IMG/VR virus record: IMGVR_UViG_3300023223_000989
Location: 1 to 27,287 of that record
DNA from: a virus
DNA: 27,287 nt
Direction: 5' to 3' (one strand)
In this document: positions 7,637 through 14,294 of the stretch, piece by piece
Layout: each line of letters opens with the position of its first letter
Numbering within the stretch: the stretch's first letter is position 1
Made by a program: the position numbers and the translations under genes
The notes under the pieces: generated by a model
Database searches by the model: none
What the model was told of the DNA's origin: nothing
Seen by the model: only the letters and a program-made list of their open reading frames with translations

Positions 7637-8167
7637 TCATGTCTGTATTATACCTAAAACATTTTCCGGCTCGCTCACCACTCCCACGATTTCTACGACC
7701 TTAACAATCCCATCTATTACGTCGGAACAGGCTATTTGTGTGATATCCTGCACTCTGAAATATTCCAGGGTATCGCCTACCTGTGGTGGGACAAACAACC
7801 TAAATGAAGTCTGGCTTAGTGTTCTTGTCTCGTCTGCTAGGATCTGGCCGTTTAATATTGCTAAGAAGTCACCCTCACCCAAATCCGCAGGGGCTGCAAA
7901 GAAAACGGTGCTAATACCATCCACCTGAGAGGTGATATCAAATCTATTGGGTGTTATAAAGGCCCCTAAGGTGTCCGTTGTATTGGGAAGTATCTGCGGT
8001 ACAAAAGACAGCTGAAAGCTCGTGCTGGTTAATATTGTCACATCTGTAGGGCTTACGACTTGTCCGTTGTGATCTATGACAACCCCGTCAGAGATATCGT
8101 TTACCGTAGTGAACGTATCAGAGACGCCATCTACTTGGGAGGTGAGATTTTCATGAATTGTGCTCAT
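7637..8167 (-). CDS. Virion-like protein with an internal two-fold repeat
   Basis: A 176-residue protein built from two homologous segments of about 58 residues. Repeat A (about 8-67) begins LTSQVDGVSDTF and repeat B (about 78-134) begins ITSQVDGISTVF. Both carry a DHNGQ/ILNGQ turn, a T-S-F-x-L strand (STSFQLSFVP, QTSFRLFVPP) and end at DTL. Such duplicated beta modules occur in phage fibre and decoration proteins. The start ATG overlaps the upstream stop (ATGA). The family name is unknown; the duplication is seen directly. Confidence 0.75.
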   Translation of the reverse strand: MSTIHENLTSQVDGVSDTFTTVNDISDGVVIDHNGQVVSPTDVTILTSTSFQLSFVPQILPNTTDTLGAFITPNRFDITSQVDGISTVFFAAPADLGEGDFLAILNGQILADETRTLSQTSFRLFVPPQVGDTLEYFRVQDITQIACSDVIDGIVKVVEIVGVVSEPENVLGIIQT

Positions 8168-8424
8168 GAAGTTTCAATAGCGTTGGGTTTATAATTATCC
8201 TCAAAATCCTCTTGGTCTGAACCCGTGGCTGGATTGGCGACTTTTGCAACAAAACACTGGTAGATCGCGCCTTGCACTGTTATCTCCAAAAAATAACGGA
8301 CAGTATCAGGAATGTTTGGATCGTTTGAGGTGTGTTCATTCTCCATAGAGTAATAAACATCGCTGGTGGGGTTGTTATCTTTTGTGGCCTTTAAGGCCGA
8401 CCAATTTACTCGTAGAACACTCAT
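8164..8424 (-). CDS. Small tail-associated hypothetical protein
   Basis: An 86-residue protein. It has a beta-strand pattern (TVRYFLEITVQGAIYQCFVAK) followed by GSDQEDFEDNYKPNA. A D-x-x-D/E-F-E-x-N-Y-K ending is familiar from small proteins encoded beside phage fibre genes, but no function is known to me. It overlaps both neighbours by 4 nt (ATGA at each end), so the three genes are translated as one unit. Confidence 0.7.
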   Translation of the reverse strand: MSVLRVNWSALKATKDNNPTSDVYYSMENEHTSNDPNIPDTVRYFLEITVQGAIYQCFVAKVANPATGSDQEDFEDNYKPNAIETS

Positions 8425-9563
8425 GTTTCAAAACCCGTCCAAATTCCCGTTACGTCCAAATTCCCACCACTAAAATTTCGTCTTCTTAATAAAATTCTTC
8501 TTGTTCCATCACCGATAAAGTCTACATTTAATATTGTTTGGAAACTAGCACCACCAACGTAGATATTTTCAATAATATTTAATGGCGAACCTGTCCCGGA
8601 CGGATCTTCAAACAATTCAATTATAGATCCTGCATTACTGATTTCCGCACCGGCAGAAAGGGTTTGTATCGTAAGTATTGTTCCGTTTGTTATGGTCCGG
8701 AATAGGTCTTCTGTGCCGCTCATAACACTTTGGGCTCTTTCGAAAATGGGAGTAGTGGCTGGTGGAGGTATCGGAGGCTGAATCTCCACGAGGAATCGAC
8801 CTGAGTCATTAACGACAACCGCCCTGATATTTCCATTATCATCAACCCCATAAATACGCGCACCCTGATCAGATTGCTCAGATGACACGAGCCATTGAAA
8901 AGAAGTTTTTGATGGCAATCCTCCTAATGGTGCCGCATTGTACATTGCAAAATAGGGTTTTTTTTCAGAATCACCAATAAGAGATGTGGACGGAGATACA
9001 ATTTCGGTTAATTTTTGGCCGTCAAGATTGGCGATAACTCTTGCTGCGCCTTGTTGTTCGATGGTGTACTGGTGAAAATTTTCATCTGGGAGAAACGATG
9101 TTAGATCATTAATTGTTTCGGCACCCCCCTTCAACGTGACAAGTGACATGGAAAAGCCATCAATTCTAAAAAATATCCCATTGAGAGCTGAAGTATCTTT
9201 GTATCCCCATTCTCTACGCGAACCAGCTTGTAGAGTTGATCCGAAACTTACAAAATAATCTATTTTCTGGAAACCTGAGGGGATACCACGAAAATCACCT
9301 TCTTTGAATGTCTCCGTAATGGAATCAGTTGCGTCAATCCCAACATTCAAATCTAATTGAAAAGAATTTGCTGGCTGAGTCCGTGTGGCCGTACCTACTA
9401 TAACCTCATTCCACCTATTTACAGCATCGAAAGGTCTGCCAAAATCCTCGATCACAAAAGGACGGCCAAAACTGACGACGTTTAGAAAATCGTCCGGGGT
9501 GACGGTTGGGACACCACCTTTCTTTCCTACTAAATTAAACTCACCAAAAAATGCACCACTCAT
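8421..9563 (-). CDS. Large accessory virion protein (fibre, decoration or adhesin candidate)
   Basis: A 380-residue protein rich in Phe, Gly, Thr and Ser with repeated beta strands. It has no catalytic motif or membrane segment. Residues about 150-235 (FHQYTIEQQG, VIANLDGQKL, then SFQWLVSSEQ) resemble a jelly-roll/laminin-G-type lectin pattern. About 240-275 forms a linker with a Pro-rich stretch (EIQPPIPPPATTP), and the last 100 residues form another beta domain. This two-domain, Pro-linked plan suits a surface adhesin. It begins 1 nt after the upstream stop and overlaps the downstream gene by 4 nt. The fold is inferred by eye. Confidence 0.7.
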   Translation of the reverse strand: MSGAFFGEFNLVGKKGGVPTVTPDDFLNVVSFGRPFVIEDFGRPFDAVNRWNEVIVGTATRTQPANSFQLDLNVGIDATDSITETFKEGDFRGIPSGFQKIDYFVSFGSTLQAGSRREWGYKDTSALNGIFFRIDGFSMSLVTLKGGAETINDLTSFLPDENFHQYTIEQQGAARVIANLDGQKLTEIVSPSTSLIGDSEKKPYFAMYNAAPLGGLPSKTSFQWLVSSEQSDQGARIYGVDDNGNIRAVVVNDSGRFLVEIQPPIPPPATTPIFERAQSVMSGTEDLFRTITNGTILTIQTLSAGAEISNAGSIIELFEDPSGTGSPLNIIENIYVGGASFQTILNVDFIGDGTRRILLRRRNFSGGNLDVTGIWTGFET

Positions 9564-9564
9564 A

Positions 9565-10104
9565 TCAACTCAAACTCATGGTTATATCATCTATCAGACC
9601 GCCAGTCCTAGAAATGGTTTCCGTTTGAGTCTCTGATACCGATCCCCCTGCGTCGTATTGCTGAGTCACTATCTGCGAAATCAAGCCGCTTGCCCTGCTA
9701 ATATTTTGTTCTCGAATCTTGGTTGTTTTTGTCGCATCTGTATAGACTATTATATCAGTGACAATCCCCTCTGAGTCCCTTACGATCTCTCTAAAGCTGT
9801 TTTCTGAAATATCATGTACTAACTGATCATAGGTCCTGTGTACATTCGCTAGATCTCCTGTTTGTCCGAACGTATCTGTGGCGAGTTGAAAAAGTCCACG
9901 TTGTTTCCCGAAAATAAGGGGGATACTGTCGTACCAGTTTTTTGTTCCTGTAGAGTCAATGACACGGTTTATCTGGGATCTTAATGCGTTTAGATCGAAA
10001 GCTAAGTCAGTTGAAGAATCCTCAAGCGCAACGCCTGGTGCTAGGGTATCGTCGTAGGTATCTGATTTTCTAGTTGCCTGTTGCCTGAACTCGTTCGTGG
10101 CCAT
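9565..10104 (-). CDS. Virion-like protein with C-terminal strand repeats, first gene of the accessory virion operon
   Basis: A 179-residue protein with a helical N-terminal half (about 35-110; FDLNALRSQINRVID) and a C-terminal half of short repeated beta units: TDIIVYTDATKTTKIREQ, then TQQYDAGGSVSETQTET, each followed by RxxGLIxxI (RASGLISQI, RTGGLIDDI). Such repeats are common in trimeric tail-fibre shafts. The ATG at 10104 has no properly spaced ribosome-binding site. An extended -10 (TGT-TATAAT) ends 6 nt before it, so the mRNA is probably leaderless. It heads the cluster down to 7226. Confidence 0.72.
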   Translation of the reverse strand: MATNEFRQQATRKSDTYDDTLAPGVALEDSSTDLAFDLNALRSQINRVIDSTGTKNWYDSIPLIFGKQRGLFQLATDTFGQTGDLANVHRTYDQLVHDISENSFREIVRDSEGIVTDIIVYTDATKTTKIREQNISRASGLISQIVTQQYDAGGSVSETQTETISRTGGLIDDITMSLS

Positions 10105-10110
10105 ACCTGA

Positions 10111-10119
10111 ATTATAACA
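10111..10119 (-). promoter_or_regulatory. Extended -10 promoter (TGT-TATAAT) for the accessory virion operon, leaderless
   Basis: On the minus strand a perfect TATAAT with an upstream TGT is followed by TCAGGT and the ATG at 10104. The AGGT is too close to the ATG to act as a ribosome-binding site. The box lies immediately after a terminator-like hairpin, as expected for a promoter separating two transcription units. Confidence 0.55.
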
Positions 10120-10153
10120 AAACTAAACCTGATTTTTTATAGTCTTCCAGGTT
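10117..10153 (-). terminator. Weak terminator-like hairpin after the methyltransferase gene
   Basis: In the minus-strand RNA, AACCUG (10153..10148) can pair with CAGGUU (10131..10126) across a 16-nt loop, followed by UAGUUUUGUU. The stem has only 6 bp and the U tract is interrupted, so termination may be partial. It begins at the stop codon of the upstream gene. Confidence 0.38.
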
Positions 10154-10955
10154 AAATATCGTCAACAACCTGCATTTCACGAACTCTGTGCCCCACTATA
10201 GTGTAGAATGTTTCGTCCCTTTTAGAAATCTCGTATTTCTGTGAGTACTTATAGTGTTCAAATTTTCCAAATCCCAATATAGACAAAAAGGTTTTAACCA
10301 TGTCCGGATAAATGTGCCACCATGTTTCAAATGGGCCAAACTGCTGCTCCGATATAAATTCTGGACGGAATGTAATCACCTTCTTATTAGAAAATAATTG
10401 TGATATCGGATGAGCATCTTCTGCCTTTTCGCTGACCACGACAATATCACAGCCATTTTTTGTTGCGTTATATAGTGCAGAAAACGGATCTCGAAGGTGC
10501 AGCAAAATTGATGACAGGGTTACAATGTCAAACTTTCCCATATCGGGGATGTCATAGATCTTCGAATAGAGCATTTTTACCTTAGATTTTTTGCACTTAT
10601 GCATGAACCAAAACGAGTTGTTTAATTTTTCGATCGAGGCTTTTCTATCAGAGACAATTTTCTTCATATCGACGCCCGCAAACGGGACGATATCCCAACA
10701 TAAGTGCCGATCAATATCGACCGACACCACTTCAGCGGCACCTTGAGACTCCATAAAAAATGAAAGGTATCCACTTCCAGTCCCAAACTCAAGGACACGC
10801 TTATCGGAAAATTTCACGTGACCCAAATAATCTTCAGTTTTCCCCCTTAAATCCCATTCGCCTCGTACCACGCCATGATCTGGAACATCCATTGTGTGGT
10901 AAAAATAACAGTCCTCGAACTTCGGGTCTCGTGGCTCTGAAAAAATATTATTCAT
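10152..10955 (-). CDS. Class I SAM-dependent methyltransferase (CmoB/DUF1698-like)
   Basis: Predicted methyltransferase, 267 residues. Residues 19-45 (YHTMDVPDHGVVRGEWDLRG) resemble the entry region of CmoB-like and small-molecule methyltransferases. The SAM-binding motif I is VLEFGTGSGYLSFF (54-67), with the acidic ribose-binding residue in VVSVDID (D80). The post-II segment is FDIVTLSSILLHLRDP. The substrate is unknown: possibly a sugar, a wobble nucleoside or a virion component. It overlaps the preceding broken gene by 4 nt and is the last gene of that unit, just upstream of the accessory virion operon. Its base use looks like its neighbours. Confidence 0.85.
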   Translation of the reverse strand: MNNIFSEPRDPKFEDCYFYHTMDVPDHGVVRGEWDLRGKTEDYLGHVKFSDKRVLEFGTGSGYLSFFMESQGAAEVVSVDIDRHLCWDIVPFAGVDMKKIVSDRKASIEKLNNSFWFMHKCKKSKVKMLYSKIYDIPDMGKFDIVTLSSILLHLRDPFSALYNATKNGCDIVVVSEKAEDAHPISQLFSNKKVITFRPEFISEQQFGPFETWWHIYPDMVKTFLSILGFGKFEHYKYSQKYEISKRDETFYTIVGHRVREMQVVDDI

Positions 10956-11125
10956 GTGGGCTCCTTTATTGTTTCTATCACTTTTTGCTCGAGTTCTTCT
11001 CGTAATTTGTCGTCAACAGCATAATCCAAAATAATCACAAATAGTTTTCCATGAAGTTCTCAAAATTCTTCGTCACTAGGAATATGATCGAAAAAAACAT
11101 AATCTTCTGATTTTTGTTCTGTCAT
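10952..11125 (-). pseudogene. Small 57-codon gene interrupted by an in-frame TGA
   Basis: One reading frame runs from an ATG at 11125 (GGAGGG upstream; ATGA overlap with the stop of the preceding gene) to a TGA at 10954..10952 (ATGA overlap with the methyltransferase start). Only one stop interrupts it, TGA at 11062..11060. Before it the frame reads MTEQKSEDYVFFDHIPSDEEF and after it ELHGKLFVIILDYAVDD, then an acidic helix ending IETIKEPT. Both junctions and the protein-like composition on both sides say this is one gene. A single G to A change of a Trp codon (TGG) explains the stop. Elsewhere in the window TGA is an ordinary stop. Read-through is possible but unproven. Confidence 0.65.
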
Positions 11126-11343
11126 CTGTTTTCCCTCCAATCCCATATATCAACTTTTTTTTTGCAACATTTTCGGCAAAAATAATCACAAAATACTTGA
11201 GGAATACCATTCGTGGGACGCATAGTCCAAAATCGTTTAAAAACCCAACTCATTATGATTTTTTTTCTGCATATCTCACATGTGACAGGTACCAAAACAG
11301 GGAACCGGCTTACAACTGTTTTAAGAAAATCGTATTTATTCAT
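11122..11343 (-). CDS. Small Cys-rich (putative zinc-ribbon) protein
   Basis: A 73-residue basic protein with CxxC at C22/C25 and a second cluster at C52, C56, C59 and C60 (FCDYFCRKCC), consistent with a treble-clef or ribbon zinc site. The C-terminus is DIWDWRENR. It has no further recognisable domain. It overlaps the next gene by an ATGA. Its start has AAGGGAACCGC before the ATG, plus a stronger GGAGGG in the 3' end of the preceding gene. A regulatory or nucleic-acid-binding role is common for such phage proteins but not shown here. Confidence 0.7.
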   Translation of the reverse strand: MNKYDFLKTVVSRFPVLVPVTCEICRKKIIMSWVFKRFWTMRPTNGIPQVFCDYFCRKCCKKKVDIWDWRENR

Positions 11344-11352
11344 GCGGTTCCC

Positions 11353-11526
11353 TTAACCCTCCTCAAACCTAAAACTTTTCATATCCAACTCATCAATCGC
11401 AATCCCAAGACCACTATTCGCGTTTTTACCGTTTTTAAACTTTCCAAAAATCAGCATTTGTGGTTCGATCCAATACGACCAATTAAACTCGATCTCTTTG
11501 CCCTCGTATTTTGCAAAATATTTCAT
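11353..11526 (-). CDS. Small hypothetical protein just downstream of the tRNA
   Basis: A 57-residue protein beginning MKYFAKYEGKEIEFNWSYW, with alternating aromatic and charged residues in a small beta fold. The frame is open upstream to 11577 but that part lies inside tRNA-Gln, so the ATG at 11526 is chosen, 13 nt after the tRNA discriminator base. No ribosome-binding site is visible. If the tRNA 3' end is processed, the mRNA would start with a 13-nt leader. The family is unknown. Confidence 0.55.
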   Translation of the reverse strand: MKYFAKYEGKEIEFNWSYWIEPQMLIFGKFKNGKNANSGLGIAIDELDMKSFRFEEG

Positions 11527-11538
11527 CGTTTTAGTTAG

Positions 11539-11609
11539 ATCCCAGACAAGGATTCGAACCTTGACTCTCAAGCCCAAAACTTGATGTGCTGCCGTTACAC
11601 AATCTGGGA
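11539..11609 (-). tRNA. tRNA-Gln (anticodon TTG)
   Basis: The cloverleaf is complete on the minus strand: acceptor TCCCAGA/TCTGGGA, D stem GTGT/GCAC with a 7-nt D loop containing GG, anticodon stem TCAAG/CTTGA with loop TTTTGGG (anticodon TTG, U33 present), 4-nt variable loop GAGT, T stem CAAGG/CCTTG with loop TTCGAAT. CCA is not encoded. The discriminator would be U, unusual for tRNA-Gln, so charging should be checked. Phage tRNAs often supplement host codon supply. Confidence 0.9.
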
Positions 11610-11622
11610 ATATTTTCTTTTA

Positions 11623-12075
11623 TCACTTCGAAGTCCGCACGTGTTTAAGAACTGGGTAGATCTTACCCTCAATAAACGTAAATATTTTCTCCATAAATCT
11701 CTTCCCAACAACTACTTGGTCATTTTTAAATTCGCTGTGATAATCGAGCGATATTTCGGTTCCGGTTTCGTAGGCATGTTTAGCAAACCCAAGCATAAAA
11801 CTATGAAACCCTTTGGTGGTTTCCTGGGAATCGATAGCCTCTTGCCACAAATCGAGGCAGCAAAACGATGCTGAATCATATCCGGATGGCAAAATCCTGA
11901 TTTCTGTGAGTTTCCCATGTCTAAGGGCTAACTCTTCTCTGCAAAGTTTTGGCAACGGGCCATTGGTATCGAGGTTTCCGGTAAACTCAAGATAGGACCT
12001 TGGGACTTCTGACCACAGCTTCCCCTTGTATTTACCTAACTCGACTCGTTCGGGATCTTCGATATCATTTTGCAT
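11623..12075 (-). CDS. DUF3820-like protein
   Basis: A 150-residue protein. Its N-terminal segment LGKYKGKLWSEVPRSYLEF (about 14-32) matches the G-K-Y-K-G ... VP-x-x-YLxF/W pattern of the DUF3820 family, a small domain found in phage proteins and beside exonuclease domains. The remaining 110 residues are not recognised; they include two Cys (FCCLDLW) and a helical C-terminus. ATG at 12075 is preferred over GTG at 12081 because GAGG lies 9 nt upstream of the ATG but only 3 nt from the GTG. The start overlaps the preceding gene by 11 nt. The tRNA begins 14 nt after its stop. Confidence 0.68.
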   Translation of the reverse strand: MQNDIEDPERVELGKYKGKLWSEVPRSYLEFTGNLDTNGPLPKLCREELALRHGKLTEIRILPSGYDSASFCCLDLWQEAIDSQETTKGFHSFMLGFAKHAYETGTEISLDYHSEFKNDQVVVGKRFMEKIFTFIEGKIYPVLKHVRTSK

Positions 12076-12298
12076 GTTCACTGTCCTCAGAGGTGTTTAT
12101 AAAATTACCATCTCGATTATAAAAAACATCGATTTTGTACTTAGTAAAAAGATCGGTAAGTAGCTCGTCATGTAATAAATCATCCAGACAAAATATCAAC
12201 AAAACAATTATTTTCAATCTTCTAAAAAACTCTAACTTTTTTGGCACAAAAGTAAGGATGGCTTTATTTTTTAACTTTTCTATTTTTATTTCAATCAC
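12065..12298 (-). CDS. Hypothetical protein with a hydrophobic central segment
   Basis: A 77-residue protein. I place the start at the GTG at 12298 because GGAGG lies 7 nt upstream and GTGA overlaps the stop of the phosphatase gene; a longer frame from 12328 is open but inside that gene. Residues about 24-48 are Leu/Ile/Phe rich (LKIIVLLIFCLDDLL), enough for an amphipathic or single buried helix, not a clear membrane anchor. The tail is polar. The family is unknown. Confidence 0.62.
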   Translation of the reverse strand: MIEIKIEKLKNKAILTFVPKKLEFFRRLKIIVLLIFCLDDLLHDELLTDLFTKYKIDVFYNRDGNFINTSEDSEHAK

Positions 12299-12822
12299 GC
12301 CATGGCCTCCAACTTCTTTTTTCTCCAATCTTTCGCCCAGATGAAATCAATATTTGCATTTTCAGCACATTGTCTGTCTTCTTCCCGATCTCCCACAAAT
12401 AAACAGATATGAGGTGGATAATATTCGCCACGGTATCTTTGGCCTAACAAGCAACAAGCTAAAACAACATTTCCTATTCTGGGCTTTCTACAAAAACACC
12501 TAGACATTTGTTTAACATGAGAATCGGGATGGTGCTGGCAAGCCAAGATTAAATCAAATTTGTTATCACACAGAGAATTTGTCCGATTTATATTTTCTCT
12601 CAAATTTTGTTCGGTCATTAAACCCAGAGAAATATCTCCTTGATTGGTAATCCCAACTATCCTAAACCCCTTTTTCTTATAATTTTCAATAAGCTTCGGA
12701 ACTTCTGGGAATATCTCTACATCACCTACACAATTGACGAACTTCCCTATTTCATCAAACCCCTTCCGAACGGTTCCGTCTAAGTCTAAAAACAAAATTG
12801 GCACTTGTTTATCTGTTGTCAC
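12295..12822 (-). CDS. HAD-superfamily phosphatase, GmhB/HisB-N-like
   Basis: Predicted phosphomonoesterase of 175 residues with all HAD motifs: I, FLDLDGTV (nucleophile D13, acid/base D15); II, GITNQGD (T59, N60); III, CRKPR (K113); IV, VGDREED (144-149). The loop CQHH (C95, H97) followed by CFC (C109, C111) is the zinc-binding insert of GmhB-type heptose bisphosphate phosphatases and HisB N-terminal domains. In phages such enzymes may act on sugar phosphates or nucleic-acid 3' phosphates, and the substrate here is unknown. GTG start at 12822, GGAG 7 nt upstream, GTGA overlap with the replication gene. Confidence 0.86.
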   Translation of the reverse strand: MTTDKQVPILFLDLDGTVRKGFDEIGKFVNCVGDVEIFPEVPKLIENYKKKGFRIVGITNQGDISLGLMTEQNLRENINRTNSLCDNKFDLILACQHHPDSHVKQMSRCFCRKPRIGNVVLACCLLGQRYRGEYYPPHICLFVGDREEDRQCAENANIDFIWAKDWRKKKLEAMA

Positions 12823-13871
12823 CCCACTTTCTCCGAATCCTGAAACGCCGAAATATCGTCGAATTGGTTACAAGTAACTTCAAGCTTTTTATCAAAATAT
12901 TTTAAGGATGACTTTAATATCTCCGACGGATCGTTATGTCCGTTGGTGCTTTGCCCTGTAAGCGACCTCACGATACCGGATCGCCACGAATCCTCGTCTA
13001 TAATCGGGTTCTTAGTGTTCTTCTTTATCCTGACCTTAGCCGTGGTGTACATGGCCGCCACATCGTCAGCAAACACCCGATGCGTGCAAAAGAAACTATG
13101 CATTGAGGCGTCAGATGCTCCACTCTCTAATATTTCTATTATTTTTTTATAATTATTCAACCACGACCACCACTCTTGGTTTTGCCCTGGTCTCATGGAA
13201 TTTAACAGATTTGTTCTGGTTGAGGCCCAGTCTTCAAACTGTTTTGCTCTTGTTCGTTCTTTTGTGAGAGTGGTGGTGGTTTTATTTAATTTAATTTTGT
13301 TTAGTTTAGTTTCGTTTAGTTTAGTTTGTGGGGTTAATGTATGCACCGGGTCAACATTATCTTCTTTATTTCTTGCATTATCTTTATTTATGTATGCATT
13401 AATTACTTTGACATGGTATTTTTCACCCTTTATCTTAGGTCGTGGGTAGGTCTCGTCATCAGACGGGTCAATAAGGATGTAACGCTCGTCCATCTCTACA
13501 TGCTTTCGCCTGTAATTGGCTTTTAACCATCGATCCTGTATTGATCTGGAAGTCAAAATTAAATATTCATCGTATAAATTATGGTTGAATAAACCCTCAT
13601 TAATGCATACATTAATTATTTTATTGCAAACATCATAATCAATCCCGCATCGTCTCGAAAAAATCTTGGTATATTTTTCACCCCATTCCAGAAAGTAACT
13701 GTGCGAATAAATCCTGGTGAGTATTCTTATAAATAGGTATGGGCCGGTAATTGGATACTCCGCTTCCAGATATTCTATTTTCGGATCATTGAAAAAATCA
13801 GTATCAAAAGAAAAGAACTTCAGCCTATCCTTTTTTGGCGCTCCGACGGGTCTCTGTATATTACTATCCAT
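12819..13871 (-). CDS. DUF4373-domain putative replication initiator
   Basis: A 350-residue protein. Residues about 14-105 (KKDRLKFFSFDTDFFNDPKI and on to YDVCNKIINVCINEGLF) are a DUF4373 (Lin1244/Lin1753-type) winged-helix domain, found at the N-terminus of phage and plasmid DnaD-like replication proteins. A Lys/Asn/Thr linker follows (TKLNETKLNKIKLNK), encoded by short tandem DNA repeats, then a helical C-terminal half. Several copies of a 16-bp dyad lie inside the gene and just upstream, as iterons lie inside lambda gene O. That supports an initiator role, still inference. Start ATG at 13871; no strong ribosome-binding site, so coupling to the HTH gene is possible. Confidence 0.8.
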   Translation of the reverse strand: MDSNIQRPVGAPKKDRLKFFSFDTDFFNDPKIEYLEAEYPITGPYLFIRILTRIYSHSYFLEWGEKYTKIFSRRCGIDYDVCNKIINVCINEGLFNHNLYDEYLILTSRSIQDRWLKANYRRKHVEMDERYILIDPSDDETYPRPKIKGEKYHVKVINAYINKDNARNKEDNVDPVHTLTPQTKLNETKLNKIKLNKTTTTLTKERTRAKQFEDWASTRTNLLNSMRPGQNQEWWSWLNNYKKIIEILESGASDASMHSFFCTHRVFADDVAAMYTTAKVRIKKNTKNPIIDEDSWRSGIVRSLTGQSTNGHNDPSEILKSSLKYFDKKLEVTCNQFDDISAFQDSEKVG

Positions 13872-13965
13872 AACTTAATGCATACCTGTTGATTACATTA
13901 TCTTTATTAATGCATACATTAATTATTTTATGGTATGAATTATTTACATTTTTGTTTGCATTAAT
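13334..13965. repeat. Iteron cluster, candidate phage replication origin
   Basis: Six full or partial copies of the near-palindromic core TTAATGYATRCATTAA occur: 13334-13345 (partial), 13390-13405, 13599-13624 (full), 13875-13885 (partial), 13906-13931 (full), 13957-13965 (half). The two full copies share a perfect 26-bp direct repeat 307 bp apart, made of the core plus an A/T tail. Three copies are inside the DUF4373 gene, three in the AT-rich gap upstream. Codons are kept around them (INVCIN, INAYIN, VHTLTP). This is the arrangement of initiator-gene-embedded origins. Confidence 0.7.
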
Positions 13966-14164
13966 CATGAAATGGATTCCCCTTTCCCCTTTTGAACTTC
14001 CATTTACGGACGCTTTCGACATGAAAAAGTAGGTTCCGTCCCTCTATTCGATGTGGGCAACCTTGTTTTCGCCAGTCAACCATTGTAGTCCTGGATATCC
14101 CCATCTCAGACAATATGGCTTTGTGGCTAACTAAGGGGGCCTTGTAAAGAACTTCTTTTGGCAT
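13961..14164 (-). CDS. Small helix-turn-helix DNA-binding protein
   Basis: A 67-residue protein. Residues about 13-33 (SHKAILSEMGISRTTMVDWR) form a helix-turn-helix followed by the wing-like QGCPHRIEGRNLLFHVES and a basic tail (KWKFKRGKG). This matches the MerR/excisionase/Nu1-like small HTH type found in phage regulators. The ATG at 14164 lacks a ribosome-binding site but follows TGG-TACAGT by 7 nt. Its stop codon lies in the last half-iteron, next to the DUF4373 gene. It may control replication genes or bind the origin, but neither is shown. A longer frame from TTG at 14200 begins inside the proposed promoter. Confidence 0.72.
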   Translation of the reverse strand: MPKEVLYKAPLVSHKAILSEMGISRTTMVDWRKQGCPHRIEGRNLLFHVESVRKWKFKRGKGNPFHD

Positions 14165-14171
14165 AATATAT

Positions 14172-14200
14172 ACTGTACCATCTTTTACGAGAAAACACAA
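14172..14200 (-). promoter_or_regulatory. Promoter (TTGTGT-17-TACAGT, TGn) before the HTH gene
   Basis: Minus strand: -35 TTGTGT (14200..14195), 17-nt spacer ending TGG, -10 TACAGT (14177..14172), then 7 nt to the ATG. The predicted start site is at the start codon, giving a leaderless transcript for the HTH protein and the replication unit. Confidence 0.5.
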
Positions 14201-14227
14201 GTTACTACATTGCGGGACATGGGCGCT

Positions 14228-14267
14228 AGCATTGTTATGCTTATAGCAATGCTTCTACGAAGCATAA
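14228..14267. promoter_or_regulatory. Nested inverted repeats upstream of the HTH gene
   Basis: Three inverted repeats overlap in 40 bp: AGCATTG (14228-14234) with CAATGCT (14247-14253); TTATGCTT (14235-14242) with AAGCATAA (14260-14267); and ATGCTTC (14249-14255) with GAAGCAT (14259-14265) around a 3-nt loop. The first and third share bases and cannot form together. There is no T run, so this is not a simple terminator. It may be an operator array, or an RNA switch at the end of the unit read from 14876. Confidence 0.5.
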
Positions 14268-14294
14268 CCTATTCTTGAAGGGGTTCTTGAAGCA

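Noticed and set aside
10952-11125. Genome-wide recoding of TGA as Trp or Gly
   Set aside because: Many genes in the window end in TGA at tight ATGA overlaps, so TGA is a working stop; one interrupted gene is not evidence of recoding.
11527-11577. Longer version of the small gene at 11353-11526
   Set aside because: Those bases are the 3' half of tRNA-Gln.
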